DNA of 64,000 nt from Acidobacteriota bacterium (GTDB taxonomy: Bacteria; Acidobacteriota; Terriglobia; Terriglobales; Acidobacteriaceae). Positions 35,726 to 45,030 of this stretch are shown here, piece by piece. Location: assembly GCA_021803035.1 (NCBI GenBank), contig JAJZME010000050.1, positions 56,576 to 120,575 on the forward strand, read 5' to 3'. The stretch's first letter is position 1; every line of letters starts with the position of its first letter. The notes under the pieces were generated by a model, which was not told where the DNA came from, did no database searches, and worked only from the letters and a program-made list of their open reading frames with translations. A program made the translations under genes and the position numbers.

Positions 35726-37006
35726 TTAGTGAACCATGTTGATCGTGTCCTGCGTAACCGTGTCAAAGGTCGTCACTGACTTGGCGTTGGCCTCAAAGGC
35801 GCGCTGCGCCACGATCAGGTCGGAAAACTCCGCGGAGATGTTCACGTTCGATGCTTCCAGCGCACCATCCTGCATGGTGCCCAAACCGGCCGCGCCCGAC
35901 GTTCCCACCGACGCCGCGCCGCTGGCCAGCGTCGTGGCGTAATCACCGTCGCCGAGCAGTTGCAGCCCCTGCAGATTGGCCACATTGGCCAGCGCCAGTT
36001 GGCCCACGTTCTGCTTCTGCCCGTTCGAGTAGGTCGCCGTCACCGTGCCGTCCGAGCCGATGCTGAAGCTCTGATACTGGCCGCTGGCGTAGCCGTTCTG
36101 CGAGGTAGCCGATACCGCCGAAGCCGCATTCACCTGGCTGATGGTGGGCGTTCCCGCTGTGCCCAGCAGGTTCCAGTTGATGCTCAGGTTCGAAGCTCCA
36201 TCGGCCAGACCGCTAAAGCCAAGCGGAATCGAAGCGATATCGCCCGCGGCCGTTCCCACCGTCTGCGCGGTCCCGCCCGCCGGCGTCACCGAGGCCAGGT
36301 TGCCGCTCGAATCAAAGCTCATGGTGCCGGTCACCGGCGTTGAAGTCTTGCTTGCAAACTCCGACGCCGGCAACGCCACCGTGTAACTCCAGGTGTTCGC
36401 CGCCGTCTGCTGGAAGGTCACCGTAGCCACGTGCGGCTCGCCCAGCGAGTCGTAGATCGTCACCGGCGCCGGAAATTGCGTCCCCGCCGCAGAAGCTGCG
36501 TTCAGGTTGGTGGTCATGCTCATCGTGTTCGTCGCCTGCGGCATCTGCACCTGGCCAACCGGAATGTTGATCGGCGTCAGCGGTGCATTGGTGTTCACCG
36601 CGCCATTCACCGCCGGATAGCCCAGCACGCTCAGGCCGCTGGCGGAAACCAGATTGCCGTTCGAATCCAGCGAGAAGTTGCCCGCCCGGCTGTATTCCTC
36701 GCTTCCCGCGCCGTTGCCGACCACAAAAAACCCGTTGCCGTTCAGCGCAACATCCGTGGCGTTGCCCGTCGAGTTAATTGACCCTTGAGAGAATGCAATT
36801 TCGTTCGAAGCCACCTGCGAACCGGCGCCCACCTGAATCGGATCGCCCGCGCCGGTCGATCCAATCTGCTGATAAAAAAGATCGGAGAAGTTGGTCGTTG
36901 CGGCCTTGAAGGCCGTCGTGTTCATGTTCGACAGATCGTTCGCGATCGTGTTCAGGGCCGTGGAATCTGCCTGCAGCCCGGTCAGCGGAATATAGAAACT
37001 TGCCAT
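35726..37006 (-). CDS. flgE: Flagellar hook protein FlgE
   Basis: Forms the universal-joint hook. 426 aa. The N-terminal rod/hook motif LTGLQADSTALNTIANDLSNMNTTAFK and the C-terminal helix (SNVNISAEFSDLIVAQRAFEAN) flank Thr/Ser/Asn-rich beta domains. ATG 37006 has GAGGAG 8 nt upstream; a longer frame starts 15 codons earlier without support. Last gene of the minus-strand flagellar block in the window, 66 nt after flgD. Confidence 0.94.
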   Translation of the reverse strand: MASFYIPLTGLQADSTALNTIANDLSNMNTTAFKAATTNFSDLFYQQIGSTGAGDPIQVGAGSQVASNEIAFSQGSINSTGNATDVALNGNGFFVVGNGAGSEEYSRAGNFSLDSNGNLVSASGLSVLGYPAVNGAVNTNAPLTPINIPVGQVQMPQATNTMSMTTNLNAASAAGTQFPAPVTIYDSLGEPHVATVTFQQTAANTWSYTVALPASEFASKTSTPVTGTMSFDSSGNLASVTPAGGTAQTVGTAAGDIASIPLGFSGLADGASNLSINWNLLGTAGTPTISQVNAASAVSATSQNGYASGQYQSFSIGSDGTVTATYSNGQKQNVGQLALANVANLQGLQLLGDGDYATTLASGAASVGTSGAAGLGTMQDGALEASNVNISAEFSDLIVAQRAFEANAKSVTTFDTVTQDTINMVH

Positions 37007-37072
37007 GGTCAATCTCCTCGTGGTGCTCTTTGGGGTTGGCGCAGGCCGCAACGGCCGGCGAGTGAAATGGCC

Positions 37073-37654
37073 TTATCGCGCTGCAAACACGGCGGCGGCC
37101 GGCTGCGGCCGGCTGCCGCCGTCCAGCGCGCGCGCCACACGATCGGCCGCGGGATTGGCGGCGGGAATGCCCAGGTTGCCGGAAACAAGATCGGATAGAG
37201 CGGGCCGCAAGACCGCCGCTTTTGCGGCAACGCCGGATGCGGCTCCGGACGCGCTTCCCTTTTGCGCACTTGCGGAGGCTTGTCCGCTTGCGTTCGACTG
37301 GCTCGGATCGCTCAACAGCGTATTCGCGCCGGCCGCCTGCCCCGTTACGTCACTGGCCGCGCCCGTGGTTGGGCTGCCCAGCGCCCCGCTCAGCGTCTGA
37401 TTGATGCCGATCAACTGCTCCAGGCTGTTCACCTGGACAAGCTGGTTGATGTATTCGTTCGGGTCCGTATCCGCGGTCGGATCCTGATTCTGCATCTCGG
37501 TCACCAGTAACGTAAGAAAATCGTTGGCCGAGATGGTGGCCGAATCGCTCGTGGCGCTGCTTGAGCTGCCCGTGCCCGAAGACGAGCTGTCCATCGGTCG
37601 TATCACCGTTCCGGCCGCCGCCTGTTGACTGAAGATTCCCGCTGCTGCCGCCAT
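37073..37654 (-). CDS. flgD: Flagellar hook-assembly (cap) protein FlgD
   Basis: Scaffold for hook polymerisation. 193 aa. The conserved N-terminal FlgD domain is NDFLTLLVTEMQNQDPTADTDPNEYINQLVQVNSLEQL (around 43-80), after a Ser-rich leader. The C-terminus is short and Ala/Ser-rich and lacks the usual FLG-Ig/Tudor-like extension, a feature of short FlgDs. ATG 37654 has the excellent GAGGAGG 6 nt upstream; the open frame continuing upstream into the fliK region is not translated. Confidence 0.92.
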   Translation of the reverse strand: MAAAAGIFSQQAAAGTVIRPMDSSSSGTGSSSSATSDSATISANDFLTLLVTEMQNQDPTADTDPNEYINQLVQVNSLEQLIGINQTLSGALGSPTTGAASDVTGQAAGANTLLSDPSQSNASGQASASAQKGSASGAASGVAAKAAVLRPALSDLVSGNLGIPAANPAADRVARALDGGSRPQPAAAVFAAR

Positions 37655-37725
37655 CTTTCCTCCTCGTTCTTCCGCTTTCCTGCCCGTTCCACATGGACTG
37701 CCTATAAACTCCCGCCGTCGCGCCT

Positions 37726-39432
37726 TCAGGCCACGACGGAAATGTACGCGCCGCCCCGCGCCGCGACACCCGCGGTTGAAACCGTTCCCCGCGAATGCGC
37801 TGAAGTCGCCACCGCTCCCACCACCGGCGCCGATCCGTCGCCACGCGCCGCTCCGGATTGCTGCTGCGCCGTCCCGCCCTGCTGCGGATTCTGTCCCGAA
37901 CCCCGATTGGAGCCGTCGTAAGCGCCCTGCCCGGAACCCTGACCACCGCCCCAACTGCCTACGCGCGCCTCCGGTGCAGCCACCGTCACCGCCTGTACCC
38001 CCGGATGCCGCGTTGCCAGATGCGCGCTTAATCCCGCCAGGTGTCCGGCCAGCGCCTGCGCAGCCTCCGGCGATCCCGGCACCAGCGCGGCATGGATGCC
38101 ACCCGCGTTCAGATCGGCGCGCACGCCTACCCAGCCAAGCGATGGATCCTGGAACCCGGCCTCGGCCCGTTGCGCCCCGGCATGAATCCAACTGGGAGAG
38201 CTCGCATTGGCGCCGGCGTCGAGCGCCGTGAAGGTCTCGTGCGCCGACAGCGATGCGCTGGCATTTGCCGCCAGACCGCCATGCACGCCAACGGCGTTCC
38301 CTGCTCCCCGCGCGCCTGAGGCCTCGCCTGCGAACCTCACAGCCTCCACGCCCGTTCCGGCTGGCTGCGCATCGGCGAGATGCTTCTCACGCTCCGCCGC
38401 ATTGCCCGCCTGCACGCGCCCCGTGCGCGACGCGGCCTGCACCGCGGCATCTGCGCTCTTCGCTCCCAATCCCGCTGCCTTCGCCGCCCGCAGCGCATCC
38501 GGTGAGGCCGCGGCCGCTGCTTCCGAATATTGATTCGCCCCCTGACCGGGAACCTCAGTTGCCCAACCTTGCGCTCGCGGATCCGCGGACCCGGCAGGCT
38601 TCGAAAGTCCATCTTGCGCAGGAGACGCATCAGCCTGCTGCCGGGTGGAAAAGACTGGCGCCGCCTTCGCCGCCATTGCAGGCGTTTGCGGAACTCCGGC
38701 AGCGAAAGCCATCTGATCTTGCGCCGTCACATCCCGCACGTCTTTTTTGCCGGAAGTTGCCAAACCGGAAGCTGCCGAAGCTTCGGCTGCTAAATTTGCG
38801 CCGGCTGCAGTCGTCGGCTCGGCTTTCGCGTTCATTCTTGCCACATCTGCCCGCTGATTCGCTCCGGCAAAGGCCGAAGGTTCCGGTAGCCTCGCAACAA
38901 CCCCGTTCGCAGCATCCTGAGGCCCGGGGCCCAGTTGCGCAATTCGCAAAGAATTCGGCACAGGAGCACGCACCAGCACGGCAACTGGCAAGGGAATGCC
39001 AGCCATCGCCAGGGCTGAGCTGCCGCCCAAGGCGCTGCCAGCGGACTGCGCTTTACGCTCCTTCTTTTGCGCCGTCTCATGAACCTTGTCCAGCGCTCCG
39101 CGGGCCGGCACTCTTGCCTTGCCGCCAGCTGCTTCCTCAGGTTCCGCCCCTTGCACGGCTATAGCACGGGCAGCAATGCCGCCAAGCAAACTCGCCGGCG
39201 TGCTCGCTGCCGCGCCGCCCTTATCTGCCCTGTCCTGCCGGACGCCCAGTGAGTCCAACTGCGACCGCCAGTTGGCGCCAAAGCTCCTGGTATCGGAATC
39301 AGACACCGGGCCCAAAGGCCCATCTGCAGGCGCGCCCGGATCCAAAGCACCACGTTGCCCGGCATTCGCGCCGGCTCCGCCTGCCACCGCATGTCCTCCC
39401 GCCTCGATCTCGATTCCCAGGGCCAGGTTCAT
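37726..39432 (-). CDS. fliK: Flagellar hook-length control protein FliK
   Basis: Secreted ruler that switches export from hook to filament subunits. 568 aa, extremely Ala/Gly-rich with a low-complexity N-terminal two thirds. The C-terminal Flg_hook-like domain (around 430-500) includes LGWVGVRADLNAGGIHAALVPGSPEAAQALAGHL. A Gly/Gln/Ser-rich tail follows. Identity rests on position between fliJ and flgD plus the C-terminal domain. ATG 39432 lacks a Shine-Dalgarno; a sigma54-like element just upstream would place transcription start at or next to it. Confidence 0.82.
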   Translation of the reverse strand: MNLALGIEIEAGGHAVAGGAGANAGQRGALDPGAPADGPLGPVSDSDTRSFGANWRSQLDSLGVRQDRADKGGAAASTPASLLGGIAARAIAVQGAEPEEAAGGKARVPARGALDKVHETAQKKERKAQSAGSALGGSSALAMAGIPLPVAVLVRAPVPNSLRIAQLGPGPQDAANGVVARLPEPSAFAGANQRADVARMNAKAEPTTAAGANLAAEASAASGLATSGKKDVRDVTAQDQMAFAAGVPQTPAMAAKAAPVFSTRQQADASPAQDGLSKPAGSADPRAQGWATEVPGQGANQYSEAAAAASPDALRAAKAAGLGAKSADAAVQAASRTGRVQAGNAAEREKHLADAQPAGTGVEAVRFAGEASGARGAGNAVGVHGGLAANASASLSAHETFTALDAGANASSPSWIHAGAQRAEAGFQDPSLGWVGVRADLNAGGIHAALVPGSPEAAQALAGHLAGLSAHLATRHPGVQAVTVAAPEARVGSWGGGQGSGQGAYDGSNRGSGQNPQQGGTAQQQSGAARGDGSAPVVGAVATSAHSRGTVSTAGVAARGGAYISVVA

Positions 39433-39444
39433 GCGCAGGAGAGG

Positions 39445-39460
39445 TGCAGATCACATGCCA
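39445..39460 (-). promoter_or_regulatory. Sigma54 (-24/-12) promoter candidate for fliK-flgD-flgE
   Basis: Minus-strand TGGCATGTGATCTGCA fits the consensus TGGCACG-N4-TTGCA with two mismatches and keeps the invariant GG-N10-GC. The predicted +1 is near 39434, about 2 nt before the fliK ATG, implying a leaderless message or a start further downstream. It is consistent with the sigma54 activator encoded in the same locus. Confidence 0.6.
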
Positions 39461-39513
39461 AAAGAAAGCTGCGCGGGTTAGAACATTATCAGGATTGAGA
39501 CCGCTGCCCTCGT

Positions 39514-40050
39514 TCACATAGGCCGCGCCTCGCCCGGCTTGCCTGTTCCCGGAGCGTGGCTCGCCGTTCCGCCTTCGTCCGCAGAGGCTTCGCTCGGAAC
39601 AGCCGCCGCATCACCCTCCGCACCTTGAAGCCGGCTCAGATAGCGGTCGTCCAGCATTCGCTGGCTGCGACGCTGCTCCTCCATCGCCTCCCTCGCTTCG
39701 GCTCTTTCAACCAGCGTCTCCGCCTGGCGGCGCTCAATCCGCTTGGCAAGAAACTCCCGGCGCAGCGCCGTCACTTCGGACTCCATCCCCGCAATCCTGG
39801 GCTTAAGCACGAGAGCCAGCCGTTCGGCAGCGCGCGTCTCTTCAAGGCCCGCCACGCGATCCTGCAACTTACCTGTAGATGCACTCTCGGCCACCATCCG
39901 CCGGCCGCCCCGGTCCCGCTCGGCCGTTGCGGTCAGAGCGCGCTGCAGCCGCGCAAGCTCGCCCAGCCCCGACTCGAGCTCCAGCCGCCGCTGCTCCTCC
40001 TCGATTGCCAGCACCCGCAGCAGGCGCCGCAGCGCACGCGAAACAGCCAC
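39514..40050 (-). CDS. fliJ: Flagellar export protein FliJ-like
   Basis: 178 aa, nearly continuous coiled coil rich in Glu, Arg and Ala (residues about 10-140), with a polar non-conserved tail. FliJ inserts into the FliI hexamer and helps couple export to the proton motive force. FliJ sequences diverge strongly; the call rests on size, coiled-coil character and position 3 nt downstream of fliI. Start GTG 40050. Confidence 0.8.
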   Translation of the reverse strand: MAVSRALRRLLRVLAIEEEQRRLELESGLGELARLQRALTATAERDRGGRRMVAESASTGKLQDRVAGLEETRAAERLALVLKPRIAGMESEVTALRREFLAKRIERRQAETLVERAEAREAMEEQRRSQRMLDDRYLSRLQGAEGDAAAVPSEASADEGGTASHAPGTGKPGEARPM

Positions 40051-40053
40051 GGC

Positions 40054-41367
40054 TCAAACCTCCGCCGCCAGGACGGCAACCCGCTCGACACAATCGTCAA
40101 AGCGCACATGCTCCTGCGCTCCCTGGGTCAGGAAGGCGCGCAGCGCCTCTCTGGCGCCAAGGGCGCGATCCAGATCCGGATCCGCGCCCGGCTTGTAGGC
40201 TCCGATCCGCACCAGGTCCTCGGAGCGCGCATAGACCGCCATCAGCCGCCGCAGCAGCGCGGCCTGTTCGCGATGGGCACCTTTCGTAACTGCCGGCATC
40301 AGCCGGCTGATCGAGTCCAGCACCTCAATCGGCGGATACCAGCCCTCGCCAGCAAGCGCGCGCGAAAGCACAATGTGCCCGTCCAGCAGCGACCGCACCG
40401 CATCCACCACCGGGTCCTGCTGATCGTCTCCTTCCATCAGCACGGTATAAAAGGCGGTGATCGAGCCGCAGCGGAACTGTCCAGTCCGCTCCACAAGCCG
40501 CGCCAGCCGCGTAAAGACCGAGGGCGTATAGCCCTTGGCCGTGGGCGGCTCACCGGCGGCCAGGCCGATCTCCCGCGCCGCCATGGCGTAGCGGGTCAGC
40601 GAATCCAGCACCAGCAGCACGTGCTTGCCCTGGGCGGCAAAGTGCTCGGCCACCGTGGTCGCCGCCAGCGCCGCGCGCAGCCGCATCAGCGGCGACTGGT
40701 CCGAGGTCGACACCACCACCACCGACCTTTTCCGCCCTGCGGCGCCCAGCGAGTCCTCCAGAAACTCCCCCACCTCGCGCCCGCGCTCGCCCACCAGCCC
40801 CACCACCGTCACATCGGCCTCGGTGTTGCGCGTCATCATGCCGATCAGCGTGCTCTTGCCCACGCCCGATCCGCCAAATATGCCCACGCGCTGGCCCCGT
40901 CCCACCGTCAGCAAACCGTCGATAGCGCGAATCCCCGTACCCAGCGGCGCGCGAATCGGCACGCGGTCCAGCGGAGAGCGCACCATGCCTTCAAGCGGCA
41001 TCACCGCGGAGGCCGCCAGCGCCGGGCCATCGTCAATCGGCCGCCCCAGCGCGTTGAGAACCCGGCCCATCAGCGCTGGGCCGACCTCGATCTCCGATCC
41101 GATACCGAGCCCCGCCACCTCGTCGCCGTAACGGATCCCCTCGGTTGTCTCCACCGGCATCGACAGCACATTCGACCCGCGAAATCCAATCACCTCGGCC
41201 AGGTGCAGACGGCCCGAGCGGTCGCGAATCTCGCAGCACTCGCCCACCGAAGCCAGCGGTCCGGCCGATTCGATCGTCTGCCCCACCGATTCCACCACCC
41301 GCCCGCGCCAGCGCCAGGGCTGGCCGCGCTCCAGGCGGGTAAAATAGCGGCCCAGCAGCGCCGGCAT
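40054..41367 (-). CDS. fliI: Flagellum-specific ATPase FliI
   Basis: Export-apparatus ATPase related to F1 beta. 437 aa. Walker A GGSGVGKST is at about 165-173, Walker B (VLLVLDSLTRYAMAAREIGLA) follows, then the family motif AGEPPTAKGYTPSVF. ATG 41367 has GGGGAGG 7 nt upstream, and its A is the last base of the fliH stop (TGATG), indicating translational coupling. Two upstream TTG codons are in frame but not needed. Confidence 0.95.
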   Translation of the reverse strand: MPALLGRYFTRLERGQPWRWRGRVVESVGQTIESAGPLASVGECCEIRDRSGRLHLAEVIGFRGSNVLSMPVETTEGIRYGDEVAGLGIGSEIEVGPALMGRVLNALGRPIDDGPALAASAVMPLEGMVRSPLDRVPIRAPLGTGIRAIDGLLTVGRGQRVGIFGGSGVGKSTLIGMMTRNTEADVTVVGLVGERGREVGEFLEDSLGAAGRKRSVVVVSTSDQSPLMRLRAALAATTVAEHFAAQGKHVLLVLDSLTRYAMAAREIGLAAGEPPTAKGYTPSVFTRLARLVERTGQFRCGSITAFYTVLMEGDDQQDPVVDAVRSLLDGHIVLSRALAGEGWYPPIEVLDSISRLMPAVTKGAHREQAALLRRLMAVYARSEDLVRIGAYKPGADPDLDRALGAREALRAFLTQGAQEHVRFDDCVERVAVLAAEV

Positions 41368-42143
41368 CAACAAGCCTCCCCAGCCATGGCCTGTGCCGGC
41401 TCGGCCGGTTCATGCTTCCGGCTTCCAGTGCGGTCAAAAAAGCCGCGCTCGATCTCACCCAACTGGGATCGGATTCCAAGATCGACCGAGCCCAGTGCCG
41501 TCTCGACCACACACTCGCCCAGCCGCAATCCCTCGCCTGCCTCTACCCGCGGCTTCGCATGCAGATTGGGAAGCAGGGCCATGGCGTCGGTCCACATGGC
41601 AAGGTCCGCCGGTGGCACGCGCAGCCGCATCTCGGTGGAAGCCGAAAGCTGTCCCAGCGCCACACGCACCGCGCCGGTCAACAGCAGCGGGTCCATCTGC
41701 GCCTCGCGCCGCAGAATGCGCGCCGCCACGGCCAGCGCCAGTTCCACCACCTCGTGCTCGACCGCGCGTAAATACCGGTCGCGCTCCGCGGCAAAGCTCT
41801 CGATCAGCGTGGCGGCTTGCTGTGCCCGCCGCTGCTCGCTCGCCGCCAGCGCGGCGGCTTGTGCCTCCCGTTCCGCCTGACGGCCCTCCTTCCGCCCTTG
41901 TTCCCGCCCCGCTTCAAATGACCCGCGCACCTCTTCCGCCAACTGCCGCTCGAACTCCCCGCCCAGGGCAGCAGCGCCCCGCTCAGACTCTCCGGCAGGC
42001 GCCGAAGCAGCCGCCTCTTCCGCAAAACCATCCCATGCAAGCACGGCCGGCGCAGCCGGGCTCACCGGATACTCGAAGACTTCGATCCCGCTGTCCGTTC
42101 CCGTCCCCGCGCCTGTCCGCTGCAATCTCTCCTCCTCCACCAT
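41367..42143 (-). CDS. fliH: Flagellar assembly protein FliH
   Basis: Stator-like regulator of FliI. 258 aa. A Pro/Ala-rich N-terminus is followed by an Ala/Glu/Arg coiled coil (around 85-150), and then a C-terminal domain with VELALAVAARILRREAQMDPLLL and VRVALGQLSASTEMRLRVPPAD, matching the FliH/SctL family. It starts 6 nt after the fliG stop and shares one base with fliI. Start ATG 42143 (or GTG 42146). Confidence 0.9.
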   Translation of the reverse strand: MVEEERLQRTGAGTGTDSGIEVFEYPVSPAAPAVLAWDGFAEEAAASAPAGESERGAAALGGEFERQLAEEVRGSFEAGREQGRKEGRQAEREAQAAALAASEQRRAQQAATLIESFAAERDRYLRAVEHEVVELALAVAARILRREAQMDPLLLTGAVRVALGQLSASTEMRLRVPPADLAMWTDAMALLPNLHAKPRVEAGEGLRLGECVVETALGSVDLGIRSQLGEIERGFFDRTGSRKHEPAEPAQAMAGEAC

Positions 42144-42149
42144 CACTGC

Positions 42150-43202
42150 TCACACCAGCATCTCGTCCCCAGCTTCCAGCTTCAGGACCACCTTGCCCTC
42201 GGCTTCGAGCCGCCGCGCCAGATTCAGAATCTCCTGCTGGGCGTGGGCCACCTCGCGCGACCGCACCGGCCCCAGCACTTCCATGTCTTCCTTCAGCATC
42301 TCCACGGCCCGTGAGCTCATGGCCTTGAAGACCTGCGCTCGCAGCTCTTCATTGGCGCCGCGCAGAGCCATGGCCAGTTGCCGCTTGTCCACATTGGAGA
42401 CAATCTCGCGTATCGTCGCCGGAGGCACCGTGACCAGATCCTCGAAGGTAAACATCAGGTTGCGGATGCTCAGAGCCAGATCCGGCTGCCCCTCTTCGAG
42501 CGTGTCCAGAATGCGCTTCGCCTCCTCGGCGTTGAGGCGGTTAAGCAGATCCGCCACGGCCTTGAAGCCCGAGTAGCTCTTGCGCGCCGTATCGCCCACA
42601 TTTTCCAGGCGCCGGTGCAGCACATGCGCCACCTTCTGCGCCATCTCCGGCGAAAACTGCCGCATCTCCGCCAGCCGTTGAATGGCCACCACCTTGTTGT
42701 CGTCGCCCAGATTATCCAGCACCAGCGATGCCCGGCGCGGGTCCAGGTGCGCCAGCACCAGCGCAATGGTCTGCGGATGCTCGCTGTCAAGCAGCTTGCC
42801 CAGTTGCTGCGGATCAGTCTGCTGCAGCTTGGCCAGGTTGCCCTGCGAGGCTTCCTGAGACCGGCGCACCAGCAGCATCAGGTCCTGCGCGCGCTCCTTG
42901 CCAAAGGCCTCGATCAACAGGCGGCTGGCATAGTCCAGGCCGCCATGGACCATGAAGTTCTGCGTCTCGAGAAGCTGCCAGAACTCTTCCAGGACTTCGG
43001 CTGAGAGCTCCGGTGTCACGCCCCGCAGATCCGCCAGCTCCTCGGTGAGCCGCTGCACATCGGCCTCGGGCAGCGCGCGCAGGATCTCCTTCGCCAGATC
43101 CTCGCCCACGGCCACCAGCAGCACCGCGGCCTTGCGCGCTCCCTGCATGCTCACCGACCGGCGGTGCCGCGCCGCAACGTTCTCGCTTCCCTGCTCGGCC
43201 AA
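42150..43202 (-). CDS. fliG: Flagellar motor switch protein FliG
   Basis: C-ring rotor subunit that interacts with MotA and the MS ring. 350 aa (usual about 335). N-terminal ARKAAVLLVAVGEDLAKEIL; middle EHPQTIALVLAHLDPRRASLVLDNL carrying the EHPQ motif; C-terminal torque helix region TFEDLVTVPPATIREIVSNVDKRQLAMALRGAN. TTG 43202 is selected since AAAGGA lies 8 nt upstream and it falls just after the fliF stop; a start inside fliF would overlap it by 50 nt. Confidence 0.93.
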   Translation of the reverse strand: MAEQGSENVAARHRRSVSMQGARKAAVLLVAVGEDLAKEILRALPEADVQRLTEELADLRGVTPELSAEVLEEFWQLLETQNFMVHGGLDYASRLLIEAFGKERAQDLMLLVRRSQEASQGNLAKLQQTDPQQLGKLLDSEHPQTIALVLAHLDPRRASLVLDNLGDDNKVVAIQRLAEMRQFSPEMAQKVAHVLHRRLENVGDTARKSYSGFKAVADLLNRLNAEEAKRILDTLEEGQPDLALSIRNLMFTFEDLVTVPPATIREIVSNVDKRQLAMALRGANEELRAQVFKAMSSRAVEMLKEDMEVLGPVRSREVAHAQQEILNLARRLEAEGKVVLKLEAGDEMLV

Positions 43203-43221
43203 GGTTCCGATCCTTTCCCTG

Positions 43222-44871
43222 CTACTCGGAGTGAATCCAGCTTTGCAACAGCCGCGAGCTCTGCGTCGGCTCATGCTTCAGATGCGAGGTAACCTGCTCG
43301 TAGATCTCCTGCGTCCGGGCACGATCCGCATCAAGCTCCGCGGGCTCGGGGGGCTTGAGCGCATTTTGCGGAGCGGTTTGCGCCCCTGCCGCCAGCGCCT
43401 TCGCGGCTTCCTTGCCCGGTAAGCCGGCAGGCGCCGCCGCAACCTGGCGCAGCGCCGGACGCACTCCGAAAAGAAGGATCAGAAGCACGCCGATCACCAG
43501 CGCCAGATATTTGATCAGCTCCGGCGAATTTTCCGCCGTCCCCACGATCCGTTGCGCCAGCGGCTGCTGCCGCGCGCCGCTGTTGCGCTCAAAGGCCATG
43601 TCCTCGACCGTCACCGTGTCCCCGCGCGCCGCATCGTAACCAACCGCCGCCTGCGCCAGGGCCGTCAGATTGCGCAGATCGCTGGCCGGCCAGCGCCGCC
43701 ACACCGCGGGCTTGCCGTTGCGCGCCGGCTGCACCAGCTGGTCGTTGACCACGATGGCCGCCGTCATGCGCCGCACCTGTCCCGGGTTCTGGATTATGTG
43801 CTGTACGGTCTTTGAGGCTCCGTACGCTGCCGATTCCGTCTGCGATGACTCCGGCGGCGTAACCTGCTTGGGATACACCGGCAGCGCCTGGGTATTGGGA
43901 GCGTTCGAGGCCGTTCCCGGAACGCCGGCCGCCACCTGCTGCCCGCCTGTACTTTCTTGGCTGCGCCGCATCGAAAGTGTCACCGTCTGACTGGGATCGT
44001 AGGTCTCCCGGGTTGTGTCCGTCGACTGATCGTCGTACTGAAGCGTCACCGAGGCGCGCACGTTTCCTGGCCCCGTCACCGGCTCCAGCGTGGAAACCAG
44101 CTTCTCTTCGAGCGCCTCCTCGGCGCTGAGCTTCATCGCCTCCGGCGTCTTCGGCCCCAGCGGCAGATGCCCGTCGGCATCCACCAGCACCACATGGTCC
44201 GGGGTCAGCCCGTCCACCGCCGAGGCCACCAGGTTGCGAATGGCGTCGGCCTCGCCGTCGGCCAGCGAACGATGGCGCAGCTTGATCACCACCGCGGCCT
44301 TGGCGGGCCGCTCCATGTCGCGGAAGAGCGAATCATGAGGCAGCACCAGATCCACACGCGCCGATTGCACGTCGGACAATGTCTCGATGGTATGTTCCAG
44401 GTCGCCCTCGAGCGCACGCTGATAATTCACCTGCTCGTCGAACTCCGAGCCCACCCAGTTGGGCTTGTCGAAGAGCGCGAACCCCATCCGCCCGCTCTTC
44501 ACGCCGCCCTTGGCGGCGACCGCCAGCCGCGCCTTGTCCAGCTCCGGCGCCGGCACCAGAATGCCCGTCCCGTCCGCCGTTACATTAAAGGGAATCTTTG
44601 CCTCGGTCAGAACCTGCCCGATCTGCTGCGCATCCCCCGCATCCAACCCCGCGTAGAGAGTGCGCCAGTCAGTGCGCACCGTGTACCAGAGAATGCCGCC
44701 CAGCAGGCCGGCCAGCAGCAGCCCGGCGGTCAGCGCGCCCCGGCGCTGCGCCGGCTGCATCTGCGCCCAGCGCACGCGGCCCAAATCCCACAGCGCCGCC
44801 AGTCGCGCCCCGATTGGCGGCTGACCGGCCATCGCCGGCGCGCTCTTCTCCAATTGTGTTCCCGTCGCCAT
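43222..44871 (-). CDS. fliF: Flagellar MS-ring protein FliF
   Basis: Base on which the basal body assembles. 549 aa. TM1 near 44-65 (GALTAGLLLAGLLGGILWY); periplasmic ring-building domains with LYAGLDAGDAQQIGQVLTEAKIPF; TM2 near 465-485 (LIKYLALVIGVLLILLFGV); the cytoplasmic FliG-binding tail ends SSRLLQSWIHSE. The ATG at 44871 has only a weak ribosome-binding site. A 159-nt gap separates it from fliE, larger than elsewhere in the block. Confidence 0.95.
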   Translation of the reverse strand: MATGTQLEKSAPAMAGQPPIGARLAALWDLGRVRWAQMQPAQRRGALTAGLLLAGLLGGILWYTVRTDWRTLYAGLDAGDAQQIGQVLTEAKIPFNVTADGTGILVPAPELDKARLAVAAKGGVKSGRMGFALFDKPNWVGSEFDEQVNYQRALEGDLEHTIETLSDVQSARVDLVLPHDSLFRDMERPAKAAVVIKLRHRSLADGEADAIRNLVASAVDGLTPDHVVLVDADGHLPLGPKTPEAMKLSAEEALEEKLVSTLEPVTGPGNVRASVTLQYDDQSTDTTRETYDPSQTVTLSMRRSQESTGGQQVAAGVPGTASNAPNTQALPVYPKQVTPPESSQTESAAYGASKTVQHIIQNPGQVRRMTAAIVVNDQLVQPARNGKPAVWRRWPASDLRNLTALAQAAVGYDAARGDTVTVEDMAFERNSGARQQPLAQRIVGTAENSPELIKYLALVIGVLLILLFGVRPALRQVAAAPAGLPGKEAAKALAAGAQTAPQNALKPPEPAELDADRARTQEIYEQVTSHLKHEPTQSSRLLQSWIHSE

Positions 44872-45030
44872 GATGTCTGGTAATGCCAGCTTTCAGCGTT
44901 TAGCTCTTGGCCCCTTATGCTCGATCCCCATGAGTGCAGAGCGGAGCCGGCCGCTCATGCACCCCGGTCTGGTTTCACTTCCCGGACAACGCAAGCCCGC
45001 TCACCAGCAGCTAGAGGATGGAAGCTGCCC

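Noticed and set aside
37696..37711. Possible second sigma54 element before flgD (GG-N10-GC)
   Set aside because: Only the invariant dinucleotides match; flanking consensus positions are poor.
37655..38191. Extension of the flgD frame into fliK
   Set aside because: Conserved FlgD begins after the strong ribosome-binding site at 37654; the extension overlaps fliK and is Gly/Arg-rich without homology.
39556..41880. A 774-codon plus-strand frame across fliJ, fliI and fliH
   Set aside because: Opposite strand of well-supported flagellar genes; composition and His/Arg content are typical of antisense open frames in GC-rich DNA.
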